This document shows positions 8,795-18,501 of a stretch of 64,000 nucleotides of DNA, in pieces (position 1 is the first letter of the stretch; the number at the start of each line of letters is the position of its first letter). The position numbers and the translations under genes were made by a program. The DNA lies in the NCBI RefSeq assembly GCF_000143085.1, contig NC_014315.1:3006001-3070000 (forward strand). The letters are read 5' to 3'. The stretch comes from Nitrosococcus watsonii C-113. Lineage in GTDB: Bacteria; Pseudomonadota; Gammaproteobacteria; Nitrosococcales; Nitrosococcaceae. The notes beneath the pieces were generated by a model. That model was not told the origin of the DNA. It ran no database searches and was given only the letters and a program-made list of their open reading frames with translations.

Positions 8795-10441
8795 TTAAGT
8801 TTGTTTTTGAAGGAATTTATTTAGTTGAATGTGATCAATTAAGCCTTTATCCATAAATATCTCGCCTAACAAGCGGTATTGACTTCGTTGTGAATTAAGA
8901 GCTTCCTCAAGTTGTTTCACTGTAATTATTCGGTGTTCTAGAAGAAGATCACCTAGTTTTCTTCTAAATGCTTTTAATTCATCCTCTGAGGGAAAGTTGT
9001 GCGCGGTTTTATCCCAAGGAATAAGGATACCTGTACGAAGATAATTTATATAAAGTCGGATAGCCCTTGACGTTGCAAAAAAATTAATTATATTTCCCAA
9101 AATCATGCGGGGAAAAGATAAAAATGCTTGTTTTAAATTATAAAATTTATAGACGCAATAGGCTCTATGAAATATCCGCAATACAAAAAAAATGCCGTTG
9201 ATTATAACGAGATACCATAACCAAGTCCCCTGTTCTAATAGAGGAGGATAGTGATAGGCATTTGGATTTAACCAGATTACAAACCAAACCGTAGCCACTA
9301 ATAGTACAACTAAATAACCCATAAAATTAGCCAAGTTTGTTATTAGTGCACGTCGATCTCGGTATAGCATATATTGAGTTGCAAAATCCCATTTCCAACC
9401 AAGGTTTTCCCATCCTTGTAAGGCTATACCGACCACCCAACGGGATTTCTGACGTACTGCAGTCGAGAATGTTGAAGGGAAATATTCCCGTATACAGATC
9501 AGCTCCTTTTTCTTATATTCTTTTAATTTACGCCTAAAAATCGTGTGTTTAAAGGTTGTTCTAGTAATTGTAAATCCAACAAAAACCTGCTTAAGCCCGT
9601 GTTTTTTTAACCGAAAACCAAAATCGTAATCCTCTGTCAGGGAGTTAGTGCTAAACAATATATTTCGGTTACTAGCGCAAACAATTTCGAATGCTCGTCT
9701 ACTAAATGCAGCTCCTACCCCAGCAGCTGGTATGCTACGACTAAGAACTTCTCTCACAATGAGATCCTTGTAATGCAATTGAGAAAATTCATCAATGTAA
9801 TGGCCTGCAGTAAATTGATGCCATTTTGTTTCTAGAGATAGGACGGGGAGTTGAACCATATCCATTCTAGGCATCAAATAATTAAATAACTTATAGCAGA
9901 GAGGGTGTATTACATCTTCACAGTCTTGCATTACAAAAATCTGAAACTGAATATTATTTTCTTGCTCAAAAATTTTTATTCCTTGATAAATCCAGTTTAG
10001 ACAGTCCGCTTTATTACTTGGTCCATCATGTGGACAAATAGTACGTTGAACTCGCGGGTGATTCTCCCTTGCTAACTCTACTCCCTTTTGCGTATCGGGA
10101 TCATTAGGATATGTGCCTACAAAGATATAAAAATTTTCATAATTCAGCGCCTGCGCGGTATTTTCTAGCATTTTTTGAATTACGGATGATTCGTCCCACG
10201 CGGGAATCATGACTGCGATAGGTTTCTCAGGAGTATTGAGTAATTTATCTTCGGTTAATGGTTGTATTTTGGGTATTATAAAAACCCTGCGATAAAAGGC
10301 CCGAGTCCAATAGCATAGATCGATAAATAGATCATCAATCCCGCTTATAAAGAAAATTATGCAAATGACTGTAAGTAATACCTGCATAGCAACGAAGACG
10401 TAAGCAAATAAATCGATGGAGCTTAATATAGATGTATCCAT
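8795..10441 (-). CDS. NfrB-like membrane glycosyltransferase with C-terminal MshEN domain
   Basis: A 548-residue inner-membrane family-2 glycosyltransferase. An N-terminal membrane helix is followed by the GT-A domain: VMIPAWDESS near residue 80, a metal-binding QDCEDV near 172, TEDYDFGFRL near 270 and RQKSRWVVGIALQGW near 335 (RxxRW processivity motif). Further membrane helices follow at about 365-455. The last 60 residues contain two MshEN repeats, RKLGDLLLEHRI..LEEALNSQ and RLLGEIFMDKGL..LNKFLQKQ, with the conserved R, LG, L and Q of the c-di-GMP-binding motif. This architecture is that of E. coli NfrB, which polymerises the N4-receptor glycan. It lies 60 bases after wecB on the same strand, with nfrA-like divergent upstream. 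It is shorter than E. coli NfrB (about 745 residues), lacking extra N-terminal sequence. Confidence 0.88.
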   Translation of the reverse strand: MDTSILSSIDLFAYVFVAMQVLLTVICIIFFISGIDDLFIDLCYWTRAFYRRVFIIPKIQPLTEDKLLNTPEKPIAVMIPAWDESSVIQKMLENTAQALNYENFYIFVGTYPNDPDTQKGVELARENHPRVQRTICPHDGPSNKADCLNWIYQGIKIFEQENNIQFQIFVMQDCEDVIHPLCYKLFNYLMPRMDMVQLPVLSLETKWHQFTAGHYIDEFSQLHYKDLIVREVLSRSIPAAGVGAAFSRRAFEIVCASNRNILFSTNSLTEDYDFGFRLKKHGLKQVFVGFTITRTTFKHTIFRRKLKEYKKKELICIREYFPSTFSTAVRQKSRWVVGIALQGWENLGWKWDFATQYMLYRDRRALITNLANFMGYLVVLLVATVWFVIWLNPNAYHYPPLLEQGTWLWYLVIINGIFFVLRIFHRAYCVYKFYNLKQAFLSFPRMILGNIINFFATSRAIRLYINYLRTGILIPWDKTAHNFPSEDELKAFRRKLGDLLLEHRIITVKQLEEALNSQRSQYRLLGEIFMDKGLIDHIQLNKFLQKQT

Positions 10442-10500
10442 TATTTTTAGATGTTTTATCTGTTTATGATTTTTATAATCTTATTCTCTATAGTGTATTT

Positions 10501-11724
10501 TTACGTAGTACTTTCTGGCCAATGGTTTATTGATTCATAATTAATTCCTGGCCTAGTTGTTGAGAATTCTTGTGCTGATTCTAGCAGTGGATGGGCACCG
10601 CGCCACCATCGACAGATAGCTTCAGCTATTCTAGTTGAGGCTAGGCCATCGCCATAAGGGTTGTCTCCTTGTGACATTTTTTTATAAGCTTCGAAATTAG
10701 AGAGTAATTCTGTTGCTGAGGTAACGATGTCTACTGTTGATGTACCAATAACCTTGGCTAATCCTCTATCAAATGCTTCTGGCCTTTCAGTTAATTTACG
10801 TAGCACAAAAAGTGGTTTATTAAGTGAAGGCGCCTCCTCCTGAATACCGCCAGAATCGGTTAGAATAATATAAGATCGCTGCATGAGGTTGATAAAGGTA
10901 AGGTAATCAATTGGTTCAATAAGGTGGACCCGTTCCACGCCTTCCAAACTGCTCATCACTACTTTTCTGACATTTGGATTCATGTGTACAGGATAGACTA
11001 CGAGAAGGTCATGGAAACGATCCGTTAAATCTCTTAACGCAAGGCAGATGTTTTTTAATTCTTCTCCCCAAGATTCACGACGATGTGAGGTTACTAACAT
11101 AACCCGATAGTTATCAAAAGGTATTTTCGCTAGGGGAGATGAATCAATATTAAATGGAGTATTAAGAAATATTTTAAGAGAATCAACTACCGTATTCCCT
11201 GTAATTACAATTTTACTGCGGGGAACGGCCTCTTTTATAAGATTTTTAGCCGCGAGGGAGGTCGGGGCAAAGTGGATATCTGCTAAAACTGATGTTAGCT
11301 TCCTATTTGCCTCTTCTGGGAAGGGGTTATAAATATCATAACTTCGAAGGCCGGCTTCTATATGAGCTATTGGAACCTTACGATAGAATGCCGCGAGTGA
11401 TGAGGCAAAAGCTGTAGTAGTATCACCTTGGACTAGAAGGAGATCAGGGTGCAGTTTTTGCAAAGTAACTTCTATTACTTCTATAACCTGTGCAGTTAAG
11501 TTGCTAAGTGTCTGATCAGGCTGCATCACGTTTAAATCGATATCGGGGGTGATCTGAAAGAGAGACAGAACTTGATCAAGCATCTGTCGATGTTGAGCTG
11601 TCGATATTACGATTGTATTTATTTCATCACTCCGCTCACGAAGTGCGGATATAACCGGAGCTATCTTAATTCCCTCAGGCCTCGTGCCCATTATAGCTAC
11701 TGCATTGCACTTTCTCATGCTCAT
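10501..11724 (-). CDS. wecB: UDP-N-acetylglucosamine 2-epimerase (non-hydrolysing)
   Basis: A 407-residue WecB-type epimerase interconverting UDP-GlcNAc and UDP-ManNAc in the cytoplasm. Seen: MGTRPEGIKIAPVI at the N-terminus, IAHIEAGLRSYD, FPEEANRKLTSVLADIHFAPT, TSHRRESWGE and LTDSGGIQEEAP with PEAFDRG near the C-terminus, all family signatures including the active-site His and Glu residues. AGGA lies 8 bases before ATG 11724. It is followed after 60 bases by the NfrB-like gene. In E. coli the same activity (NfrC/WecB) is needed for the NGR glycan, so this copy probably supplies UDP-ManNAc to NfrB. Confidence 0.93.
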   Translation of the reverse strand: MSMRKCNAVAIMGTRPEGIKIAPVISALRERSDEINTIVISTAQHRQMLDQVLSLFQITPDIDLNVMQPDQTLSNLTAQVIEVIEVTLQKLHPDLLLVQGDTTTAFASSLAAFYRKVPIAHIEAGLRSYDIYNPFPEEANRKLTSVLADIHFAPTSLAAKNLIKEAVPRSKIVITGNTVVDSLKIFLNTPFNIDSSPLAKIPFDNYRVMLVTSHRRESWGEELKNICLALRDLTDRFHDLLVVYPVHMNPNVRKVVMSSLEGVERVHLIEPIDYLTFINLMQRSYIILTDSGGIQEEAPSLNKPLFVLRKLTERPEAFDRGLAKVIGTSTVDIVTSATELLSNFEAYKKMSQGDNPYGDGLASTRIAEAICRWWRGAHPLLESAQEFSTTRPGINYESINHWPESTT

Positions 11725-12181
11725 GTCGGTATTCCTGTTTGTTATACTCTTATATAATTATAATTGTGAATCAAAAATTTATATCAATTTGATCCTGAAA
11801 AAAATATCAATAATATTAGATTTACTACAGCCTATCTTCTATTGTAATATAGTATATATTTTTTTGACATAGAGGCTGTTCCTACCCATCGAATTCCAGC
11901 TGAGGGTATTCTTCTTGCCTAACTAATGCCTGGCACCGAACGCAGTAAATCAGGCGTGAAATAATATAAAAACTACCCTCTTAAATATTTTGAAGCAGTT
12001 TTAATGGCTTTTGAGTGATAAAGTTGCGTGCGCACTTTGTCGCTGTGAAAACAATTTTATCACTCAAAAAAACTTGCTACTTAAGCTCTCATTAGCGTAT
12101 TTACTTTTGGTCATTTTCTCTACTCTTTAGATGCAAAGGACTAAGCATTTTTTAGAGAGGTTTTAGTAAAAGATAACACAA
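11725..12181. promoter_or_regulatory. divergent intergenic region between wecB and nfrA-like genes
   Basis: A 457-base AT-rich spacer that must hold the promoters of both divergent units. Its only clear structure is the inverted repeat TTTTGAGTGATAAA (12009-12022) and TTTATCACTCAAAA (12056-12069), a perfect 14-bp match around a 33-base spacer, ending 112 bases before the nfrA-like start. It could be a paired operator or an attenuator stem; its right arm continues into A-rich rather than T-rich sequence on the plus strand. Confidence 0.5.
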
Positions 12182-15100
12182 ATGAATAAGTTAAAGAATT
12201 TCAATAAAACAGTACTAACCTTGCTGCTTCTCATTACTTTTTCCAGATATGTAAGCGGAGATATCACTAATACTCATATAGATAATCAGATAAGAGTTGT
12301 TCAATCAGAAATAAATGAAAGTTGGATAGAAGAACTAGTGCGAAAGTTTCGTTCCTATCCACGCTTGGACCGTGCCTATCGGCTTGTAGAATCTGGACGC
12401 TTCCAAGAAGCTAAAGCCCTACTGGAAGATCTATTGCAAATAAACCCACAGGATATCGAAACTAGGATTGCCTATATAGAATTACTTTATCACCTCCACG
12501 ATTTCCACAATTGTATTCAACAGGCAAACATATTATTACAAAAAAGATCGGGGCTAGTTGTTGGATATCTTTATCGGGGTATGGCAAATCAAAAGATAGA
12601 TCGCATAGAAGACGCGATTGCAGATTTCTATAAGGTCGCAGATAATCCTTCAGCTACAGAAGATCAACGCTATTACGCACTATTTAGTTTGGTTGATACG
12701 TTTATGCAGAAAAGGGAATATAGTAAGGCTATAGAAATACTTGACCGTTTTTCCTCTTCATCTAAAGATTTCCGTTATCATTTTACTAGAGCTATGGCGT
12801 TGGAAGCTTTAGGAAAGATTCCATCCGCGGCTAATACGTATATAGATGCATTAGGCTCCGCGCAGAATAATACTGAAAAACGTAACGCATTGCTAGGTAT
12901 TGGAGAAATTGAAAAGGAGAGAAAAAACTGGAAAGAAGCTCAAAGCAGATTTAAATCTGTTCTTGAATTAGAACCTAACCACTTACGGAGCATTAAGGTG
13001 CTAGCAGAGATTGCTTATGCTCAAAAAAAATATTCAAAAGCAGAACAATGGATACGTAAGGTTATTATTGTTGATCCAAGTATTTCAAACCGCGAGTTTC
13101 TTGCAAACCTACTTATCCTACAAAGAGACTATTTTAGTGCTATTAAGGAACTTAAAAAAATTATTTCTGATATTGATTCCCCTGATGAACTATATGCAAT
13201 CCATGTAACTATTGGCTTCGCTTATTTTAATATGGGTTTGTTTAAGAATGCCATCCAGGAATTCGAAAAAGCCATAGGGATAAAGAAAGATTTTGATACG
13301 TGGATGGTTCTATCGCAGGCTCAAGAAAAGGAAAAAAGCTACGATGCAGCCATACAGACACTGAAAGAGGCATTAAAAATATGGCCTAAGCCAGAAATAT
13401 ACCTTAGATTAGCTTTCTTGTACTTGAAACAGGGGAATCAAACTAAGGCTTTAAATAACTTTAAACAAGCGGAAGAAAAGGCTCCTATAGACATTCAAGA
13501 ACGTGCTATTAGGCAACAGGTACATATTTATATTAAGCGTGGCCTCTATAATGAGGCAAAAAGGGGATTAACAAAATTAAACCATATTAATAGAATCGAT
13601 CTTAATGATGCTGAATTATTTGCAATTATTGCAGATGCAAATATGAACACTAATAATATAAAGGAAGCAATTCGGTTATATGAGAAAAGCTTATCTCTCA
13701 GATACCATCCTGAAATAGCTCGTCGCCTTGCTCTATCTCATATACAAGTTAAGAATTTAAGGGCAGCCGAAAAAATTTATCTAAGCTTATTAGATAAATC
13801 CAGTGTATCTGAAGAAAAGAAGCGTGATATTTTAAATAGTTTAGCATATTTATATGAACAATCAGGGAGGAATAAAGAGGCCATAGCTGCCTTTTATAAA
13901 GCTATTGAAAAAGGAGAGAATAGCGCTGCTATTCACCAGAGTTTAGCATTTGCTTTAGAAAAAGAAGAAAAGAAGCAGGAATCTCTGCAGCAATTTTTGC
14001 TGGCATCTAAACTAGAACAAACACCAAGATCTTTAATTTATATTAGCCAAGCTTACCAAAAACTAGGAAAACCTGGGCTGGCTATTTATTACTTGCGCCA
14101 AGCCCTGGATAATGAGCAAGCCCTTACTAGTGAAGAAAAAATAGATATACTTAATGAGCTTGGCTACTTGTATGCTGAGGCTAAAGAGTATCAAAAAGTT
14201 GAGGAAGTTTGGCAACGTTCGTTGAAGTTAAATTACAATTCAGAGATAGCAGTTCGTCTTGGAAGAATTCAGCGCTTATTAGGAAAAAGTGACAAAGCTA
14301 TAACAATGCTTAAACACATTGATGAGTCTGCTTTGACAGAAAAGTTAAAGGTACTTCGCCTAGAGGAGTTGGCAAAAACTGAAGCAAGTAGACAGAATTG
14401 GCTTGCTGCTATTCACTTCCTGGAACAAGCTAATAAGATCCAAGAATCAGCTGAGGGATTTTATCAATTGGGATTCTATCATCGCCAATTGGGGCATCTG
14501 CAAGAAGAAATCACCTATCTTGAGAAGGCGCTAAACTTAGCGCCATCTAACAACCAGTATGCTCTTGAATTGGCCTACGTATATAAAGCGTCAGGAAAAA
14601 AACAAGAAGCTATTGCTCTGTTGAACAAGGTTGCAGAAGAACAGCTTGATAATTCGACTATTGCTAAAGATCTCGCCTATACACAAATGCAGTTAGGAAA
14701 TAATGAAAGAGCCACTCACTGGTTTAAGAGAGCAATTGATATTCAATCACTTTATCCAGCCGATTCTATTCAAGAGCAGAATAAGATAGACTTGGAGATC
14801 TACCATATGCGCAAAGACATTCAACGCATAAACAATCATCTAGATTTTGATTTCTATCAGATGTATCGATCTAACACGGGAAATCTAGATAATTTCCAAG
14901 GAACAGTAGTTGGGGGTGTTGTTCCCTCGCAAGGTGGTGTTCAAGTTTCATTTCAACCTCCAAAGATAGGTTTTCTTGATGAACGTATTTTCCAAGTCTT
15001 TACTCGCTTCCTATGGAGCAATAAGCCTGATTCACTAGAAATAGAAGGAAGCTCGCTTCAGGGAGGAGTTGGCTTTCGCTATAAGCCGTTTAAAAAACAA

Positions 15101-15553
15101 AATTTATTCGTTGGTGCAGAAAGACTTTTTAAGATTGGAGATAATGCCCAAAATAATTGGCTTCTTCGTGCAACCTATGGCTGGACTTCAGGCACTGATT
15201 GGGCGCCAAATAAGGACTTTTGGAATTATTCGCTGGTATATGGAGACCTAGGTTATTTTACAGAACGATCTGGGACTTTAGCTTATTATGGGGAAGCAAG
15301 GCAGGGCATTTCATTTAAGATTGCAGATAACTTTGTTTTGACTCCTCATATAATAGTAGACGGGCGCTACCAAAGTACAGATTCCAGCAATAGCTCTTAT
15401 TTGGAAGGGGGCGGAGGCATTTCACTTAGATATTTATTTAATGACAAGCGCTATGAGTCATATCGTTCTCGTGCTGAACTCTTCGTACAGTATAGAGCTG
15501 ATATAGTTAATGCTGCGAATGGGTTAGTTATTACGGGTATTATACAGTTCTAA
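12182..15553 (+). CDS. NfrA-like TPR outer-membrane polysaccharide secretion protein
   Basis: A 1123-residue protein with a signal peptide (residues 1-27, LLLLITFSRYVSGD). About 850 residues of tetratricopeptide repeats follow (for example YRLVESGRFQEAKALLEDLL and NSLAYLYEQSGRNKEAIAAF). The C-terminal region (about 890-1123) has beta-strand-rich sequence: GGVQVSFQPPKIG, FTRFLWSN and NLFVGAERLF. That region matches the NfrA C-terminal domain, thought to be the outer-membrane part. In E. coli NfrA is the outer-membrane partner of NfrB and the phage N4 receptor. Here it diverges from wecB-nfrB, giving a complete core set. Low G+C, like the surrounding island. The role in exporting a ManNAc-type polymer is inferred by homology. 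Confidence 0.88.
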   Translation: MNKLKNFNKTVLTLLLLITFSRYVSGDITNTHIDNQIRVVQSEINESWIEELVRKFRSYPRLDRAYRLVESGRFQEAKALLEDLLQINPQDIETRIAYIELLYHLHDFHNCIQQANILLQKRSGLVVGYLYRGMANQKIDRIEDAIADFYKVADNPSATEDQRYYALFSLVDTFMQKREYSKAIEILDRFSSSSKDFRYHFTRAMALEALGKIPSAANTYIDALGSAQNNTEKRNALLGIGEIEKERKNWKEAQSRFKSVLELEPNHLRSIKVLAEIAYAQKKYSKAEQWIRKVIIVDPSISNREFLANLLILQRDYFSAIKELKKIISDIDSPDELYAIHVTIGFAYFNMGLFKNAIQEFEKAIGIKKDFDTWMVLSQAQEKEKSYDAAIQTLKEALKIWPKPEIYLRLAFLYLKQGNQTKALNNFKQAEEKAPIDIQERAIRQQVHIYIKRGLYNEAKRGLTKLNHINRIDLNDAELFAIIADANMNTNNIKEAIRLYEKSLSLRYHPEIARRLALSHIQVKNLRAAEKIYLSLLDKSSVSEEKKRDILNSLAYLYEQSGRNKEAIAAFYKAIEKGENSAAIHQSLAFALEKEEKKQESLQQFLLASKLEQTPRSLIYISQAYQKLGKPGLAIYYLRQALDNEQALTSEEKIDILNELGYLYAEAKEYQKVEEVWQRSLKLNYNSEIAVRLGRIQRLLGKSDKAITMLKHIDESALTEKLKVLRLEELAKTEASRQNWLAAIHFLEQANKIQESAEGFYQLGFYHRQLGHLQEEITYLEKALNLAPSNNQYALELAYVYKASGKKQEAIALLNKVAEEQLDNSTIAKDLAYTQMQLGNNERATHWFKRAIDIQSLYPADSIQEQNKIDLEIYHMRKDIQRINNHLDFDFYQMYRSNTGNLDNFQGTVVGGVVPSQGGVQVSFQPPKIGFLDERIFQVFTRFLWSNKPDSLEIEGSSLQGGVGFRYKPFKKQNLFVGAERLFKIGDNAQNNWLLRATYGWTSGTDWAPNKDFWNYSLVYGDLGYFTERSGTLAYYGEARQGISFKIADNFVLTPHIIVDGRYQSTDSSNSSYLEGGGGISLRYLFNDKRYESYRSRAELFVQYRADIVNAANGLVITGIIQF

Positions 15554-15888
15554 TCTCGAAAGCCCTGCTAGAATCCTTAAAAAATGCGATTTATTCTTGC
15601 ATTCCTAAAACCGTTTCTGCCTGGAGATTTGATAAATGGGGGCAAAGATGCGGTCCAAAGAATCAGATACTCCCAATATAAAACCATAGACGGCTTATTA
15701 AAAAAGTTATTTAGCCTAGTGGTGAGGATAAGCTAGGGCATTTTCCACGAGACATCATAAATTGCAGGATAAGTATACTAAACAACCACCAGCTAAAGCT
15801 GGGATACGGGTCGAGAGGCCCGTTCATTGTTCGGTTCTAAAATTATTATCACCTTTGGGTTCAAAATGATATTCCAGATACGCTTTGA
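15554..15888. other. intergenic stretch with small hairpin
   Basis: About 335 bases with no supported gene. The one visible structure is CCAGCT-AA-AGCTGG at 15789-15802, followed by a GC-rich GGGTCGAGAGGCCC segment. Such hairpins occur at ends of IS200/IS605 elements, but no transposase is nearby, so no call is made. Confidence 0.4.
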
Positions 15889-16668
15889 TCATTTTAGTTT
15901 TTCTCGTAACACTCTTTATCGTTGGCTAAATGCTGATGCTCTGGCTCCCAAGCAGGCTGGTTTTCGTCATCGTAAGATTGATAAGGCTGCTCTGAAGAAG
16001 CACACTGAGGAGCATCCCGATATGTTTTTGCATGAACGCGCGGAAGTTTTTGGCGTTCACACGAGTTCTATAAGCCGTGCGCTCAAAATGTTAAAGATCG
16101 TAAAAAAAAAGAGCGGTGCAATATGAGAAGGCAAGAATTTCTTGAGAAACTCGCTGCCGAGCATAGGATGTTCGGCCTCAAGAAGCTGATTTACATGGAT
16201 GAAACGGGCTTTGATGCCCCTTGTGACCGTGATGCAGGATGGGTGCAAAAAGGACACAAAATCCTTGGCCTTATCACAGGCAAACGCAAGCGCCGGACTA
16301 ATCTTATCATGGCACAGCCTCACCACCGCCAAGGGGCAGAAAAAAGAAGGGTTGGCGCCCATGCTCTTTGAAGGCTCATGCACGGCGGCGCTTGTTGAAA
16401 CATGGATTGAGCGATTGAGCAGTGCTTGATGAAAGAGCTGCATGAGCCCACCCTCATCGTCATGGACAATGCTTCCTTTCACAATCATAAGCGTATCCAG
16501 AAGATTGTGGCTTCAGATTACCACATGGTCATACCGCTACCGCCATATTCACCGGACTTCAATCCCATAGAAAATTCATTTGGCGGCATGAAAAAGAGGC
16601 GACAATCATTGCCACAAAACACGTCAATCGATCAACTTATATTGTCTTATTCTTAACACAAATAACTA
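15889..16668 (+). mobile_element. truncated IS630 copy 2
   Basis: The same element family as at 7.6-8.5 kb, in the opposite orientation. orfA lacks its first helix-turn-helix and begins at FSRNTLYRWLNAD (about 15893), running to KKKSGAI-stop at 16126 after a run of nine A. orfB begins near MRRQEFLEKL (16123) and carries YMDETGFDA, MAQ, LAPMLFEGSCTAALVETWIE, VMDNASFHNH and NPIENSFGGMK in three frames, so it is broken. The right end ...CACAAATAACTA is followed by TA at 16669; the left inverted repeat is gone. Confidence 0.85.
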
Positions 16669-16969
16669 TAAACGCTCCGAACGCGTGGCCATACCCGTGC
16701 GATTAGGCATTATTTCCGTCACATGAGATTCACAAAAAAGCGCGCCCTCTTGCTCAGCTGCGCATTTTTTCAAAAACCATGGGAAAGAGAACCTTGCGTA
16801 CTTTGAAAATAGATTTGAGAAACATTCTCATCGGTCGTATAGTTGGGTGCAGGGCGGTATAAAGCCGAAGGTCAGCAGGGTTGGAGACAGGGGGGATGTG
16901 CGGGAATGGTTATCAAAGGAGTCAGTAATTTCAGGAAATGCTATAGACAGCGGTGACCGCGCAATCTCG
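16669..16969. other. intergenic stretch, nothing recognised
   Basis: 300 bases between the truncated IS630 and the 3' end of the LysM-ATPase gene. No ORF, repeat or terminator with a U-tract is visible. Confidence 0.4.
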
Positions 16970-18472
16970 CTAAGGGGTTTTTACACCTTTATTTGTTTCT
17001 TCAACGTTTAGCGGTAATTGAATAACCTGACCTACCACTATTTCATCTGGATTCCGGATATCTGGGTTTGCCTGCAATACTGCGGCAAATAACTTCCAGT
17101 TCACAGCGCCATATTCCCGCTGAATAATTTTCTCCAGCGTATCGGCTTTCTCTACAATTACCCATTTGCTATCCTCTGCTTCTTTAGGATTACTACCCGA
17201 GGCGTGTTCAGAGGAAGCAGTTTCCTTTTGCTCCTGGACACTCTCCAACAACGGTAGCGTAACCTGGGAATTGACCACGGCTCTCGGCGGGGAATAAAGT
17301 TTGGCATCTTTTTCAACTAAGCTTTGTTCAAAAACTTCTGCCGAAGGTTTCGGCAACTGCTCATCCGCTATTTCCGGCAAATTGCTCTGCGACTTCAAAA
17401 GGGTCCTCTTTTGTAATTCTTTACTATCATTAGCTTGCCTCTTCGCGGGAACAGTTAAAACGGTAGTATTAGTAGCTTCCTGCTGGCTGGCCTGTTTTAC
17501 TACCTCCCTCCCCCCTACCTGCTGAAAGGACAACCACGCAGCAATGCTGGCGGCAGCAAAACCCATGGTTACGGCAGTAAGCCAGTAAAATCTCTTACCT
17601 AAGAATGTTTCTGGGGCTAGATTTTCGTCCTTGCCTAATTCTGCCTTATTGCCCAACTGGATACTCTCCTGGCAATCATTCGCCGCTTCTGCAACTATTT
17701 TTTTATCAATTATTTTCCTCTGCAGAGCATATCCGATCAGTAACGCGTTATCGCACACGGTATTGATTCTTCGTGGAACACCTTGTGAATATCGCCAAAT
17801 CAACGTTAGCGCCCCAGGGCTAAATACTTTCTTGGCTGAGCAGTCGGCTAATTTGCAGCGATGGTCTATATAAGCGTAGGTTTCTTCCTCCGTCAACGCT
17901 TTGAGATATCTTCTAACGCTTATCCGCTGCGCTAACTGCTTTAGCGCGGGCTGCACTAATTTCGTATCAAGCTCCTGCTGCCCCGATAAGATAACCTGGA
18001 TCAGCTTCCGCTTTTGAGTCTCCAAATTCTGTAATAGCCGGAGATTTTCCAACGACTTCCGGCTAAGTCGTTGGGCTTCGTCAACCAATAACACGACATT
18101 ACCGCCGGCTTTTAGCTGGTGGACAGCATAAGCTTGGAGCATATTAATAGCTTTCCAGCGCGGTACTAAAATTTCAGGCTCGGCCAACTCTAAGTCAACC
18201 AGCGCCATCATCAATAGCTCGTCGAACGGTAAATCCGGGTAAAAAAGAAAAGCTCTTTTGGTATTTTCATCCAAACGGTTTAACAGCGCCTTGAGCAACG
18301 TCGTCTTACCCGTTCCTGCTTCCCCTATCAGGCTGATAATGCCTTTACGGTGGTGGACACCATAAAGTAGCGCCGCGAATGCCTCTCGGTAACAAGGATT
18401 CAGGTAAAGAAACTCAGGATCAGCAGTATTACCGAACGGCGCTTCGGAAAAGCCATAAAAATTATAATACAC
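16970..18472 (-). CDS. ExeA-like AAA ATPase with C-terminal LysM domain (EPS cluster)
   Basis: A 500-residue protein of the general-secretion ExeA/XrtA-associated ATPase type. It opens with MYYNFYGFSEAPFGNTADP, typical of this family. Walker A is GEAGTGKTT (about residue 49), Walker B is VVLLVDEAQ (about 127) and an arginine-rich sensor region LAQRISVRRYL follows near 190. A single membrane helix (about 293-313) precedes a low-complexity linker and a periplasmic LysM domain (about 435-490: VEKADTLEKII, NWKLFAAVLQANP), expected to bind peptidoglycan. It ends the minus-strand polysaccharide cluster, 29 bases after the chain-length gene. Likely an envelope-anchored ATPase that helps position or assemble the export machinery. 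A remnant of its 3' end is duplicated at 1249-1425. Confidence 0.85.
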   Translation of the reverse strand: MYYNFYGFSEAPFGNTADPEFLYLNPCYREAFAALLYGVHHRKGIISLIGEAGTGKTTLLKALLNRLDENTKRAFLFYPDLPFDELLMMALVDLELAEPEILVPRWKAINMLQAYAVHQLKAGGNVVLLVDEAQRLSRKSLENLRLLQNLETQKRKLIQVILSGQQELDTKLVQPALKQLAQRISVRRYLKALTEEETYAYIDHRCKLADCSAKKVFSPGALTLIWRYSQGVPRRINTVCDNALLIGYALQRKIIDKKIVAEAANDCQESIQLGNKAELGKDENLAPETFLGKRFYWLTAVTMGFAAASIAAWLSFQQVGGREVVKQASQQEATNTTVLTVPAKRQANDSKELQKRTLLKSQSNLPEIADEQLPKPSAEVFEQSLVEKDAKLYSPPRAVVNSQVTLPLLESVQEQKETASSEHASGSNPKEAEDSKWVIVEKADTLEKIIQREYGAVNWKLFAAVLQANPDIRNPDEIVVGQVIQLPLNVEETNKGVKTP

Positions 18473-18501
18473 CTGCTGCAGCTATTTTACGTTCAACCCG
18501 A

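Noticed and set aside
15789-15802. Perfect CCAGCT/AGCTGG hairpin as a possible IS200/IS605 end
   Set aside because: No TnpA/TnpB sequence or second end nearby.
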